Assembly: GCF_046533115.1 (NCBI RefSeq) | Contig: NZ_JAJQRC010000004.1 | Span: 62,001 to 126,000, forward strand | Direction of reading: 5' to 3' | DNA from: JAIRMO01 sp046533115 | GTDB taxonomy: Bacteria; Spirochaetota; Spirochaetia; Treponematales; Breznakiellaceae | Length of the DNA: 64,000 nt | In this document: piece after piece, positions 1 through 8,293 of the stretch | How positions within the stretch are numbered: position 1 is the stretch's first letter | Layout of the letters: each line of letters begins with the position of its first letter | Position numbers and translations under genes: made by a program | Notes under the pieces: generated by a model | Database searches by the model: none | What the model was told of the DNA's origin: nothing | Seen by the model: the letters and a program-made list of their open reading frames with translations, nothing else

Positions 1-1517
1 TGATCGCTTCTTCCGGGGAGGGGGACCCCGGCAATTCCCAAATCCGGGGCCCTATTCTCTGTTTTGTCGGTCCCCCGGGAACGGGGAAAACCAGCCTGGG
101 TAAATCCGTGGCCCGGGCATTGGGCCGATCCTTTGTCCGGATCTCCCTGGGGGGGGTACGGGACGAAGCGGAGATCCGGGGACACCGGAAAACCTATGTG
201 GGATCCCTGCCGGGCAAGATCCTTCAGTCCATGCGGAAGGCGGGGACCATAAATCCGGTATTTTTGCTGGACGAGATCGACAAACTCTCCAGCGATTTCC
301 GGGGAGATCCCGCTTCCGCCCTGCTGGAAGTCCTGGACCCGGAACAAAACAGGACCTTTACGGATCACTACTTGGAAGTTCCCTATGATCTCTCCAAGGT
401 CTTGTTTATCACCACCGCCAACTCCCTCCACCAGATCCCCTACCCGCTGCTGGATAGAATGGAAATTATTGAAATCCCCGGTTATGGGGAACGGGAAAAA
501 CTCGCCATAGCCCAGCAATTTCTCGTCCCCAAGGAGTTGAAAGAAAACGGCTTGGAGCAGGCGTCGATTAGTTTTAAAGACGAGGCGGTCCTTGAAATAA
601 TCCGGCATTGGACCATGGAATCCGGGGTCCGAGGCCTGGAACGGGAAATTGCCCGCTGTGTCCGGCGTATTGCCCGGAAGGCGGTGGAGAAGGAGTACGG
701 AAAAAAAAGCGAACGGCCCATACACTCATTTAAAAAAATCATCCGTCCTGAGGATTTGGAAAAACTCCTGGACCGGCGGAAATATAAAAAAGATGTGGTT
801 TTTAAGGAAGCCCGGGTAGGGGTCTCCTACGGCCTTGCCTGGACCGAAACCGGCGGGACCATGCTGCCGGTGGAAACCGTCAAATTTGAGGGAACCGGGG
901 AGCTTTTTATCACCGGAAACCTGGGGGACGTGATGAAGGAAAGCGCCCGGATAGCCCTTTCCTACCTGCGGAGCGCCCAGGACCGGTATAAATTTACCGT
1001 AGCCGACGTGGGAAAAACCGATTTTCATCTCCATGTTCCCGAGGGGGCCATCCCCAAAGACGGGCCCTCGGCGGGGATAACCCTGGCGGCTTCCCTGCTT
1101 TCCACCCTTTGCGGGATACCCCCCAAGCCGGGCATTGCCATGACCGGGGAGCTCACCCTGACCGGAAGGATCCTTCCCATCGGCGGGCTCAAGGAAAAAC
1201 TCCTTGCGGCCAACCGGAACGGCATGGAACGGGTACTGCTCCCGGCGGATAACCGGGACGAATGGGCGGAACTGGACAAGGACCTGCGAACCTCGGTGGC
1301 GGTGGATTTTGTGGAAACCGCCGATGAAGCCCTGGAGTTGCTTTTTGAAGGGGGAATACGGCGGACGCCCCGGCCCAAATCCGCCGCCCCGAAACTTCCC
1401 AAAATCTCCAAGCCTAATCCGCAAAAAACAAGCGGATTACGGCCAAAACAGACCAAAAACGACCGGACCGGGGCGGCCCCGCAAAAACTTCCGCGGAAGA
1501 TGCGAAGCCCCTACTGA
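1..1517 (+). CDS. lon: ATP-dependent protease Lon, C-terminal part (cut by window start)
   Basis: Lon is a cytoplasmic AAA+ serine protease that degrades misfolded and regulatory proteins. The open frame already runs at base 3, so the gene starts outside the window. The Walker A motif GPPGTGKTS lies at about 69-95, followed by the conserved ISLGGVRDEAEIRGH segment and the Walker B LLDEIDK. The proteolytic domain carries the Ser of KDGPSAG (codon 1068-1070) and the Lys of GGLKEK (codon 1197-1199), the usual Ser-Lys dyad 43 residues apart. After the normal end of the protease domain there is an extra tail of about 50 residues rich in Lys, Pro and Arg, which is uncommon in Lon. The stop overlaps the end of the convergent glycosyltransferase by 7 bases. 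Confidence 0.97.
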   Translation, partial: IASSGEGDPGNSQIRGPILCFVGPPGTGKTSLGKSVARALGRSFVRISLGGVRDEAEIRGHRKTYVGSLPGKILQSMRKAGTINPVFLLDEIDKLSSDFRGDPASALLEVLDPEQNRTFTDHYLEVPYDLSKVLFITTANSLHQIPYPLLDRMEIIEIPGYGEREKLAIAQQFLVPKELKENGLEQASISFKDEAVLEIIRHWTMESGVRGLEREIARCVRRIARKAVEKEYGKKSERPIHSFKKIIRPEDLEKLLDRRKYKKDVVFKEARVGVSYGLAWTETGGTMLPVETVKFEGTGELFITGNLGDVMKESARIALSYLRSAQDRYKFTVADVGKTDFHLHVPEGAIPKDGPSAGITLAASLLSTLCGIPPKPGIAMTGELTLTGRILPIGGLKEKLLAANRNGMERVLLPADNRDEWAELDKDLRTSVAVDFVETADEALELLFEGGIRRTPRPKSAAPKLPKISKPNPQKTSGLRPKQTKNDRTGAAPQKLPRKMRSPY

Positions 1518-2644
1518 GCCACGATCTCCTGGATTATGGCCAGGGTCCGTTCGGCACAACGATCCCAGGAAAAGGACTGCACCCGTTCAAGCCCCAGGGC
1601 ACGACATTCCCGGTAAATTTCCCGGTTGGTGGAAAGGGTCACCATCCTATCCGCCATATCTTCCGCGCTTCGGGGATCAAAATAAAGGGCGGCGTGGTCC
1701 GCCGCTTCCGGCAGGGAGGCTGCCCGGGCGCAGGCCACCGGCACCCCCGAGGCCATGGCTTCCAATACCCCCATACCAAACCCCTCGTACATCGAGGGGA
1801 ACACCACCATATCCGCCCCGGCGTAGAGCGCCGGCAGGTTCTGCACCGGGAAATAACCGGTAAAAAAGATATCTTTTTTATAGACAGAATTAGCCGCCGC
1901 TTCCTTTACCTTATCCGCCCCATGGCGGTCGGTGCCAGCCAGAACCAGACGGTGGGGATACCGGGTCCGCTCTTTAAAAATACCAAAGGCCTCGATCAGC
2001 CGGATATGATTTTTCACGGGATGGTCGATCCGGGAGACAAAAAGTATATAGGGGCGGCGGAAACTAAAGGGTTGAATCAGTACCACACTTTCCTCATTCC
2101 GGGGCCGGGGATAAAAGGCAGTGAGGTCTACCCCGTTGGGGATCACCTCTATCCGGGATTCCTTAACCCTGACCAGATCTATCAGTTCCTGCTTTACGAA
2201 TTGGCTGACCGCGATGATACGATCCAGCTTCCGTAAGGAATTGGGCAGCACCACCCGGAGGATCGCCCCTAGATGTTTCCTGGTTTTCCGGGTTCCCCAA
2301 TAGGCCTCCATATCGTGAACCGTTCCTATGGACGGAAAGGATGAACGGGAGGAAAGCTGCCGGTGGGCGGCGGGGAAAAAACACCCGTCATATCCCCGGG
2401 TTTCGGCGAATTTCTGATATTTAAACATGTGCCACAGGGAATTGGCGGTACTTCCATTGATAGAACACCGGGGGATAAATTCCATATCCGGGGCGACCTC
2501 ACTGTAGGCGAAACGGTCAAAAGCCCACCCGAACAGTTCATACCTATCACCCGAGGGAGGTATCCTCTTTAATAACTGGGTCAAATAAACGCCCACCCCG
2601 GATTTACCACCGTTACAGGCGAAGGTATCAATACCTATCTTCAT
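1511..2644 (-). CDS. Glycosyltransferase family 4 (GT-B fold)
   Basis: Predicted to transfer a sugar from a nucleotide-sugar donor to a glycan or lipid; the substrate cannot be read from sequence. The N-terminus MKIGIDTF..GKSGVGVYLTQLL is a typical GT-B opening. The C-terminal half has the donor-site motif SMYEGFGMGVLEAMASG with the paired Glu of the family, followed by GVPV and LPEAA. A GGAGG sits 6 nt before the ATG at 2644 and only 3 nt before the ATG at 2647, so the second ATG is chosen; the open frame continues upstream to 2710 without a better site. It stands alone, convergent with lon and divergent from nrdR. Confidence 0.88.
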   Translation of the reverse strand: MKIGIDTFACNGGKSGVGVYLTQLLKRIPPSGDRYELFGWAFDRFAYSEVAPDMEFIPRCSINGSTANSLWHMFKYQKFAETRGYDGCFFPAAHRQLSSRSSFPSIGTVHDMEAYWGTRKTRKHLGAILRVVLPNSLRKLDRIIAVSQFVKQELIDLVRVKESRIEVIPNGVDLTAFYPRPRNEESVVLIQPFSFRRPYILFVSRIDHPVKNHIRLIEAFGIFKERTRYPHRLVLAGTDRHGADKVKEAAANSVYKKDIFFTGYFPVQNLPALYAGADMVVFPSMYEGFGMGVLEAMASGVPVACARAASLPEAADHAALYFDPRSAEDMADRMVTLSTNREIYRECRALGLERVQSFSWDRCAERTLAIIQEIVAQ

Positions 2645-2737
2645 CATGAACCTCCGGCAGAATTTGACCCCCTTATAAGACGAACAACATATCAGGAGGA
2701 GAAACCCCAAACAAGTAGGTGGTTACGACCCGATCCT

Positions 2738-2753
2738 GGGGAGGAAGTTCCCC
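2738..2753. repeat. Dispersed GC-rich hairpin, variant copy
   Basis: The inverted repeat GGGGA..TCCCC forms a compact hairpin in the region upstream of the glycosyltransferase. It resembles the element seen at 11080, 28805 and 35319. A second perfect 8-bp hairpin (TTTCAAAA at 2775-2782 with TTTTGAAA at 2789-2796) follows. Between it and nrdR two TATAAT sequences on the minus strand (2806-2811 and 2829-2834) could be -10 elements for the glycosyltransferase. Nothing coding is seen in 2648-2908. Confidence 0.45.
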
Positions 2754-2908
2754 GTAAAAAATATCCCAAGGCTGTTTCAAAACTTCAATTTTGAAACGCG
2801 GGGTTATTATACCATATTATTCGGTATTATTATACCGTATCCTTTCGATTAAAATCTCCGGTTTTTTGTTTTTTTTTAAATTTTTCTCTTTTTTTACCCT
2901 TATCCCTC

Positions 2909-2970
2909 TTGAGACACAAGGTATAGCGTGATATAATGCGTATACTAAAATAAAGCACTATATCTGGTGT
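2909..2970 (+). promoter_or_regulatory. nrdR-nrdD promoter with two NrdR boxes
   Basis: A near-ideal sigma-70 promoter is visible: -35 TTGAGA (2909-2914), 17-nt spacer, -10 TATAAT (2932-2937). Two 16-bp sequences match the known NrdR-box consensus (ACAC-WATATAT-WGTGT style) at 13 of 16 positions each. They are ACACAAGGTATAGCGT (2914-2929), lying in the spacer, and GCACTATATCTGGTGT (2955-2970), just downstream of the start point. Their starts are 41 bp apart, about four helical turns, the phasing expected for cooperative NrdR binding. Repression would therefore shut off nrdR and the downstream reductase genes when dATP is high. Confidence 0.85.
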
Positions 2971-2996
2971 CTGTTTTTTTATAATTGAGGAGACCC

Positions 2997-3458
2997 GTGC
3001 GCTGCCCCCATTGTGGTAATTATGATGATAAGGTTATTGAGTCCCGGACCCTGGCAAACGGTGAGGCCATCCGCCGCCGCCGGGAGTGTAACGGCTGCGG
3101 GTATCGTTTTACCAGTTACGAACGGATCGAAGATAAACAATTTATGGTAGTCAAACGGGACGGCCGGCGGGAGCCCTTTGACCGGAAAAAGATCGAACGG
3201 GGGGTGGAACGGGCCCTGGAAAAACGGCCGGTTTCCCAAATGAATATCGAAAGCCTGGTCAATGAAATTGAAGATTCCGCAGCTATCCTGGGGAAGGGAA
3301 GCCGTGAAATTGATGCCTCGGTCATAGGAAATTTGGTTCTGGAAAAGTTGAGTACCCTGGATAAGGTGGCGTATATCCGGTTTGCTTCGGTTTACCGGCA
3401 TTTTACTGATCTGGACGAATTTGTTCGGGAAATACAAAAAATGGGAGGGGGATCCTGA
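2997..3458 (+). CDS. nrdR: Transcriptional repressor NrdR
   Basis: NrdR is a zinc-ribbon plus ATP-cone repressor that senses ATP/dATP and controls ribonucleotide reductase genes. The N-terminal zinc ribbon has CPHCG and, about 30 residues later, CNGCGYRF. The ATP-cone follows (VVKRDGRREPFDRKKIERGV). The GTG at 2997 is chosen as start: it gives the family-typical MRCPHCG and has AGGAG 4 nt upstream. A TTG at 2985 would add four residues and overlap the ribosome binding site. The length, 153 residues, is normal. The stop is 2 nt before nrdD, and NrdR boxes precede the gene, so autoregulation is likely. Confidence 0.97.
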   Translation: MRCPHCGNYDDKVIESRTLANGEAIRRRRECNGCGYRFTSYERIEDKQFMVVKRDGRREPFDRKKIERGVERALEKRPVSQMNIESLVNEIEDSAAILGKGSREIDASVIGNLVLEKLSTLDKVAYIRFASVYRHFTDLDEFVREIQKMGGGS

Positions 3459-3460
3459 TT

Positions 3461-5542
3461 ATGTTGAAAAACGTGGTGAAGCGTTCGGGGGAGTTGGAGG
3501 TTTATGATAAAAAGAAGATCCATAACGCCATAGCCAAGGCTTTTGCCGCGGTGGGCATAAAAAATGCCGAGGAGGCCGAAAAAACAGTGCAGGGCATCAC
3601 CGCCCGGGTCGAAGAGCTGATCCAGGATATGATGACCACCAGGCACCCCCATTCTATTCCCGCCATAGAAGAGATCCAGGATCTGGTGGAAACCGCCCTG
3701 ATCGAGGCCCGGGAAACCGCCGCGGCCAAGGCCTATATCCTGTACCGGGCCAGGCATGAGGCCCTGCGGGATGCGAAAAAACTCATGTTGGATATCGATT
3801 CCACCATGGACGGTTATTTAAAACAGGAGGATTGGCGGGTAAACGAGAACGCCAATGTCAATTATTCCCTGGGGGGCTTGATCCTCCACAATTCCGGGAG
3901 CATTACCGCTAATTATTGGCTCAAAAACATCTATCCCGAGGAGATTGCCCAGGCCCACCGGAACGGGGATTTTCATATCCACGATCTTTCCATGTTTTCC
4001 GGGTATTGCGCGGGCTGGTCCCTCCGGCAGCTTATCGCCGACGGCCTGGGGGGGGTGCCGGACAAGATCAGCTCCAAACCGGCGAAACACCTCTCCACCC
4101 TGATGCAGCAGGCGGTGAACTTCCTGGGTTGCCTCCAGAATGAGTGGGCCGGAGCCCAGGCCTTCAGTTCCTTTGATACCTATATAGCTCCCTTTGTCAA
4201 GGCGGACCATTTAAGCGATAAGGAGATCAAACAGTGCCTCCAAAGCTTTGTTTTTGGAGTGAATACCCCCAGCCGCTGGGGAAGTCAGGCCCCCTTTACC
4301 AATATAACCCTGGACTGGACCGTCCCCGCGGACCTCAAGGACAAAAAGGCCGTGGTGGGGGGGCGGGAAACCGACTTTACCTATGGGGACTGTAAGGATG
4401 AGATGGATAGGGTAAACCGGCTTTTTATCGAGCTCATGCTGGAAGGGGACGCCGAAGGCCGGGGGTTCCAGTACCCCATCCCCACCTATAATATCACCGC
4501 GGATTTTGACTGGGAAAGCGATAACGTCCGTTCCCTCTTTGAAATGACCGCCCGGTATGGGACCCCCTATTTTCAGAATTTCGTCAATTCCGACCTTGAT
4601 CCCGGGGATGTCCGGTCCATGTGCTGCCGTTTGCAGCTTGACAAGCGGGAACTGCGGAAACGGGGGGGCGGCCTCTTTGGATCCGATGAACTTACCGGTT
4701 CCGTGGGGGTGGTTACCATTAACCTCCCCCGGATTGGCTACCTGGCCAAGGACAAAAAGGACCTTTACCGCCGCCTCCAGGACCTTATGATCCTGGCCAA
4801 GGACAGCCTCATCATCAAACGGAAGGTGGTGACCCGTCTCCTGAACAGCGGCCTTTTCCCCTATACCAAACGGTATCTTAACAATCTGGATAACCATTTT
4901 AACACCATCGGCCTGGTGGGGATGAACGAATGCATCCTTAATTTTTTGGGGAGTAACGTAACCATAGCCACCGAAAAGGGAAGGTCCTTTGCCCTGGAGG
5001 TTTTGACCTTTATGCGGGAAAAACTCGCGGATTTTCAGGAGGAAACCGGGGAACTTTTTAATCTGGAAGCCACCCCGGCGGAGTCTACCTCCTACCGCCT
5101 GGCAAAACACGATAGACAGCAATATCCCCGGATCATTACCGCCGGTTCGGCCGGGGGCGGGGAACCCTACTACACCAATTCGACCCAGCTCCCGGTAACC
5201 CAGACCGAGGATATCTTCGATGCCCTGGACCTCCAGGAAGCGCTTCAAACCGCCTATACCGGGGGAACCGTGTTCCACGCCTTTCTGGGAGAAGCCATTG
5301 AAGACTGGCGTACCTGTCGGGATCTGGTCAAGGCCATGGCCTATAATTACCGGATCCCCTATTTTACCATTTCCCCTACTTTTTCCGTATGTCCCATCCA
5401 CGGGTACCTTCAGGGAGAGCATTTTCACTGTCCCCGGTGTAAGGAAGAACAAGAGGAGGAACTGAAAAAACAGATCATTGCATTGGAACAAGAACGGGCC
5501 TTAGTCGTAGCGGCCTTGGAAACCGCCGGGGTGGGGGCTTAG
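3461..5542 (+). CDS. nrdD: Anaerobic ribonucleoside-triphosphate reductase, catalytic body lacking the glycyl-radical loop
   Basis: Class III ribonucleotide reductase makes deoxyribonucleotides anaerobically. The 693-residue protein has an N-terminal ATP-cone (about residues 1-95), then the ten-stranded barrel with FLGCLQNEWAGAQAF, NTPSRWGSQ and the active-site pair SMCCRL (Cys388/Cys389). Near the end is the zinc site Cys644-x2-His647 and Cys657-x2-Cys660. A normal NrdD then continues into a loop with a glycyl-radical motif such as RVVGYYRP. Here the protein stops 33 residues after the last zinc ligand with a helical, Glu-rich tail and no such motif. The missing segment is encoded by the next gene. 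NrdG, the activase, is not in this window. The double Cys is seen in redoxin-dependent rather than formate-dependent members, an inference from family knowledge. Confidence 0.95.
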   Translation: MLKNVVKRSGELEVYDKKKIHNAIAKAFAAVGIKNAEEAEKTVQGITARVEELIQDMMTTRHPHSIPAIEEIQDLVETALIEARETAAAKAYILYRARHEALRDAKKLMLDIDSTMDGYLKQEDWRVNENANVNYSLGGLILHNSGSITANYWLKNIYPEEIAQAHRNGDFHIHDLSMFSGYCAGWSLRQLIADGLGGVPDKISSKPAKHLSTLMQQAVNFLGCLQNEWAGAQAFSSFDTYIAPFVKADHLSDKEIKQCLQSFVFGVNTPSRWGSQAPFTNITLDWTVPADLKDKKAVVGGRETDFTYGDCKDEMDRVNRLFIELMLEGDAEGRGFQYPIPTYNITADFDWESDNVRSLFEMTARYGTPYFQNFVNSDLDPGDVRSMCCRLQLDKRELRKRGGGLFGSDELTGSVGVVTINLPRIGYLAKDKKDLYRRLQDLMILAKDSLIIKRKVVTRLLNSGLFPYTKRYLNNLDNHFNTIGLVGMNECILNFLGSNVTIATEKGRSFALEVLTFMREKLADFQEETGELFNLEATPAESTSYRLAKHDRQQYPRIITAGSAGGGEPYYTNSTQLPVTQTEDIFDALDLQEALQTAYTGGTVFHAFLGEAIEDWRTCRDLVKAMAYNYRIPYFTISPTFSVCPIHGYLQGEHFHCPRCKEEQEEELKKQIIALEQERALVVAALETAGVGA

Positions 5543-5631
5543 AATCGGGGAGATTTTTTTAAACCATGGCGGATCATCGGATTATGAAACCGCTTTGGGA
5601 TAAACAAAATAGATTGGTTTAGGAGTAATAC

Positions 5632-6186
5632 ATGAGAAACCTTGAGGACATTGACAAGGATTTGGCCGCGGCGAGGGAGGCCCTTTCCCATACGGAGGGG
5701 ACGACCGCGGAAGTGTACAGCCGTATTGTCGGTTATTACCGGTCGGTACGAAACTGGAACAAGGGGAAACGGGAAGAATACGGGGAACGGCGGCTTTACA
5801 AAGTAAGCCCCGGGGAAACGGTTCTTCCCGCCACCCGGACGGCAGGGGATCCCCCGGAGGTCAAGACCAACCGGTCTGCCCAGGGGGAAGTCCGGGCGGG
5901 AACCGAAGGGCGGGTGCTGCTCTTTGTGCGTCCCGCCTGCCCCGCTTGTCCTTCCGCCAAAGAGGCGGCCCGACGGCTGGGCATGCCGGTGGATTATATC
6001 AACGCCGATACCGAAGAGGGGCTTGCCGAAGCGGTAAGACGCCAGGTACAATCCACTCCAACGGCGATCCTGCTTTCCAAGGATGGGAAAGAGGTGAGCC
6101 GTGCCTGGGACCCGGGGGCTATCGCTTCTTTTAGTAAATTAGCCCTGCCGAACGAAGCGGCCTATCAAGAGGCGGCTTCCATGTAG
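5632..6186 (+). CDS. Separate glycyl-radical subunit of NrdD fused to a redoxin-like domain
   Basis: This 184-residue protein begins with a short helix and then carries the segment VYSRIVGYYRSVRNWNKGK, which is the C-terminal glycyl-radical motif of class III NrdD; the radical residue would be Gly34. After a Pro/Gly/Thr-rich linker (about residues 58-92) comes a thioredoxin/glutaredoxin-like domain with the redox motif Cys103-Pro-Ala-Cys106 and a probable cis-Pro at STPTAIL. The gene has its own ATG with AGGAG 6 nt upstream. It lies in a different frame from nrdD and is separated by 89 nt, so it is not a simple frameshift. Inference: the protein docks its radical loop into the NrdD barrel, and its redoxin domain supplies electrons to the reductase. 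A pure redoxin with a chance match is unlikely, because the motif extends over more than 25 residues. Confidence 0.85.
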   Translation: MRNLEDIDKDLAAAREALSHTEGTTAEVYSRIVGYYRSVRNWNKGKREEYGERRLYKVSPGETVLPATRTAGDPPEVKTNRSAQGEVRAGTEGRVLLFVRPACPACPSAKEAARRLGMPVDYINADTEEGLAEAVRRQVQSTPTAILLSKDGKEVSRAWDPGAIASFSKLALPNEAAYQEAASM

Positions 6187-6211
6187 GACTGGTTCCGGCA
6201 CCGGAGGAAGG

Positions 6212-6448
6212 ATGAAAAATTTTGAGGAACGGCTTGAAAAACTGGAATCGCTGGGTGAAAAGATCCGGAAGCCCGAAATCCCCCTAGACGATGCCCTTAA
6301 AGCCTTTGAGGAGGGGATAAAATTGGCCCGCTCCCTGGAAAAAGACCTGGAACGGGTGGAAAGCCGTATCGAGATCCTCATGAATAGCCCTGAAGCGCGG
6401 CCTGAGGAGAATCCCGAATTGGGTCTTTTTGATGACGAAGGTTCATGA
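6212..6448 (+). CDS. xseB: Exodeoxyribonuclease VII small subunit
   Basis: XseB is the small subunit of the exonuclease VII complex, which degrades single-stranded DNA to oligonucleotides. The 78-residue protein has the family core: FEERLEKLESLGEKIR, then IPLDDALKAFEEGIKLAR, then a coiled helix ending in SRIEIL. GGAGGAAGG lies immediately upstream of the ATG. The stop codon overlaps the mutL start as ATGA, indicating translational coupling. The large subunit XseA is not in the window. The acidic C-terminal tail (about residues 60-78) is variable in the family. Confidence 0.95.
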   Translation: MKNFEERLEKLESLGEKIRKPEIPLDDALKAFEEGIKLARSLEKDLERVESRIEILMNSPEARPEENPELGLFDDEGS

Positions 6449-8256
6449 GGATGGATACCCTTACGAAGTCCCGGATCCAGATCCTTCCTCCGGAGGAAGC
6501 CCGGAAGATAGCCGCCGGGGAAGTGGTGAACCGGCCGGCAGCCCTGGTCAGGGAATTTATCGATAATGCCCTGGACGCGGGAAGCACCCTGGTGGAGTTG
6601 GTTATCGACGAGGGGGGCATACGCCGAACCGAAGTAATCGACAACGGGGGGGGCATGACCCGGGAAGATCTGGAACTGTGTTGGTATACCCATGCCACCA
6701 GCAAAATCCGTTCCCTGGACGACCTGAATACTTCCGAAACTCTGGGTTTCCGGGGGGAAGCCTTGGCGGCGGCGGCGGCGGTGACCCGTTTGGAGATCCT
6801 CACCAGTATCGACGGCCGGGAGGCCTGGGAGCTTGTGGTGGGCCCGGGAAACACAACACCCCCCCGGATAACCCAGACCCGGCGGGCCCAGGGAACCAAT
6901 GTCCGGACCCTGGGACTTTTTGATACCATTCCCGCCCGGAAACGCTTTTTAAAGCGGGCGGGGAGCGAAGCAAACCTCTGCCGCCAGGCTTTAATCGATA
7001 AAGCCCTGGCCTTTTATGGGGTTTCCTTTCGTTTTATCCAGGACGGAAAGCTCAAGCTGTTTCTTCCCGCTGTTACCAGCCGAAAGGAACGGTTTGCCCA
7101 GGCCCTTTTGACCGGTACCGAGGGACTTTTTCTGTATGAGATCCCCATTGGGGGATCTGGATTTTCCGTAACCGTGGTGGCGGGGGGGCCCGAATTATAC
7201 CGGACCGACCGCCGGCAGCAATACGTCTTTGCCAACGGCCGGCGGATCCAGGATTATTCCCTGCTTCAGGCCCTGGAATACGGCCTTCAGGGATGGTTTC
7301 CCAATGGAACCCATCCCATAGGGGGAATATATGTGAGCATAGATCCGGCCCTGGCGGATTTTAACATCCATCCCGCCAAACAAGAGGTGCGGTTTGTCGA
7401 TGCCGGGGCCATACACCACGCGATTACCCAGGCGCTGCGGGATTTCAGCCGTCACCGGAATATGGCGGGAACGGAAAAATTCTTCGATGGGGAAAATAAG
7501 CTCTGGGATGAGCTTGACGAAGGCAAAAAAACAGATTACCCCCCAGGGGAAGGAGACGCGTTTTCCCGGTCCTCGGCGCTGGCCCTGGAAGCCTTGTTGG
7601 AAACCCCCCGGTCCTTTGCGCCGCTCCCGGGCCGGAGCCCTCCGGAAGGGGAGCCGCCCCTCTTCACCGGGGAATACGCCCCTCCCTACGGGGAGCTTGG
7701 ATCGGATGGGGAACCGGCCCCCCGGTTGTTGGGAAGGGCCTTCGGCCTCTTCCTGCTCGTAGAATGGAAGGACCGGCTTTTTATCATCGATCAACATGCC
7801 GCCCACGAGCGGCTCCTCTATAACCGCTTTATGGCCGAGGCCATACCAAAACAGGAACTTTTGGTGCCCCTCCCCTTTACGACCGAAAGTGAGGAGGATG
7901 ACCGGTTCCTCTCCCGCCGGAGGGAAGATCTGGCTAAACTCGGTATAATCATTACCGGAGGGGAAGCCGGGCTCTGGTATATCGAAGCCCTGCCGGTTAA
8001 CTGGCGTCTGGGGGATGCCGAAACCGTTAAGGAAATCTTAAAGCTTAAAACCGCGGGAGAAGATATGACCGAACGATGGGCGGCCACCCTTACCTGCCAC
8101 GGGGCAATAAAAGACGGGGATTACCTGGACGACACCGCGGCCCTGGCCCTGGCGAAGGCCGTTTTAAAGCTCCCCCTGCCCCGCTGTCCCCACGGCAGAC
8201 CCATCTGGACCGAACTGAGCCGGGAAGACCTCTTCCGGGCGGTCCGGCGTCTCTAG
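6445..8256 (+). CDS. mutL: DNA mismatch repair protein MutL
   Basis: MutL couples MutS mismatch recognition to strand incision. The N-terminal GHKL ATPase is complete: EFIDNALDAGS (ATP-binding Asn), DNGGGM, ATSKI and GFRGEAL. A proline-rich linker (about residues 360-420) leads to the C-terminal dimerisation/endonuclease domain with IDQHAAHER (from Asp449) and CPHGRP. The endonuclease consensus DQHA-x2-E-x4-E is nearly complete, but the last Glu is Asn460. The ATG at 6445 overlaps the xseB stop; ATG 6451 is an alternative two codons in. The length, 603 residues, is normal. Last gene of the nrdR operon. Confidence 0.97.
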   Translation: MRMDTLTKSRIQILPPEEARKIAAGEVVNRPAALVREFIDNALDAGSTLVELVIDEGGIRRTEVIDNGGGMTREDLELCWYTHATSKIRSLDDLNTSETLGFRGEALAAAAAVTRLEILTSIDGREAWELVVGPGNTTPPRITQTRRAQGTNVRTLGLFDTIPARKRFLKRAGSEANLCRQALIDKALAFYGVSFRFIQDGKLKLFLPAVTSRKERFAQALLTGTEGLFLYEIPIGGSGFSVTVVAGGPELYRTDRRQQYVFANGRRIQDYSLLQALEYGLQGWFPNGTHPIGGIYVSIDPALADFNIHPAKQEVRFVDAGAIHHAITQALRDFSRHRNMAGTEKFFDGENKLWDELDEGKKTDYPPGEGDAFSRSSALALEALLETPRSFAPLPGRSPPEGEPPLFTGEYAPPYGELGSDGEPAPRLLGRAFGLFLLVEWKDRLFIIDQHAAHERLLYNRFMAEAIPKQELLVPLPFTTESEEDDRFLSRRREDLAKLGIIITGGEAGLWYIEALPVNWRLGDAETVKEILKLKTAGEDMTERWAATLTCHGAIKDGDYLDDTAALALAKAVLKLPLPRCPHGRPIWTELSREDLFRAVRRL

Positions 8257-8293
8257 CAGCTTGTCGTACTTCGTTATTGATGAGATTGGGTTC

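Noticed and set aside
4211..5491. Long minus-strand open frame over nrdD (426 residues)
   Set aside because: It is the mirror frame of a GC-rich conserved gene and shows no recognisable domain.
3461..6186. NrdD read as one gene with a frameshift
   Set aside because: The two parts are separated by 89 nt, in different frames, and the second has its own Shine-Dalgarno and ATG and an extra N-terminal helix before the radical motif.
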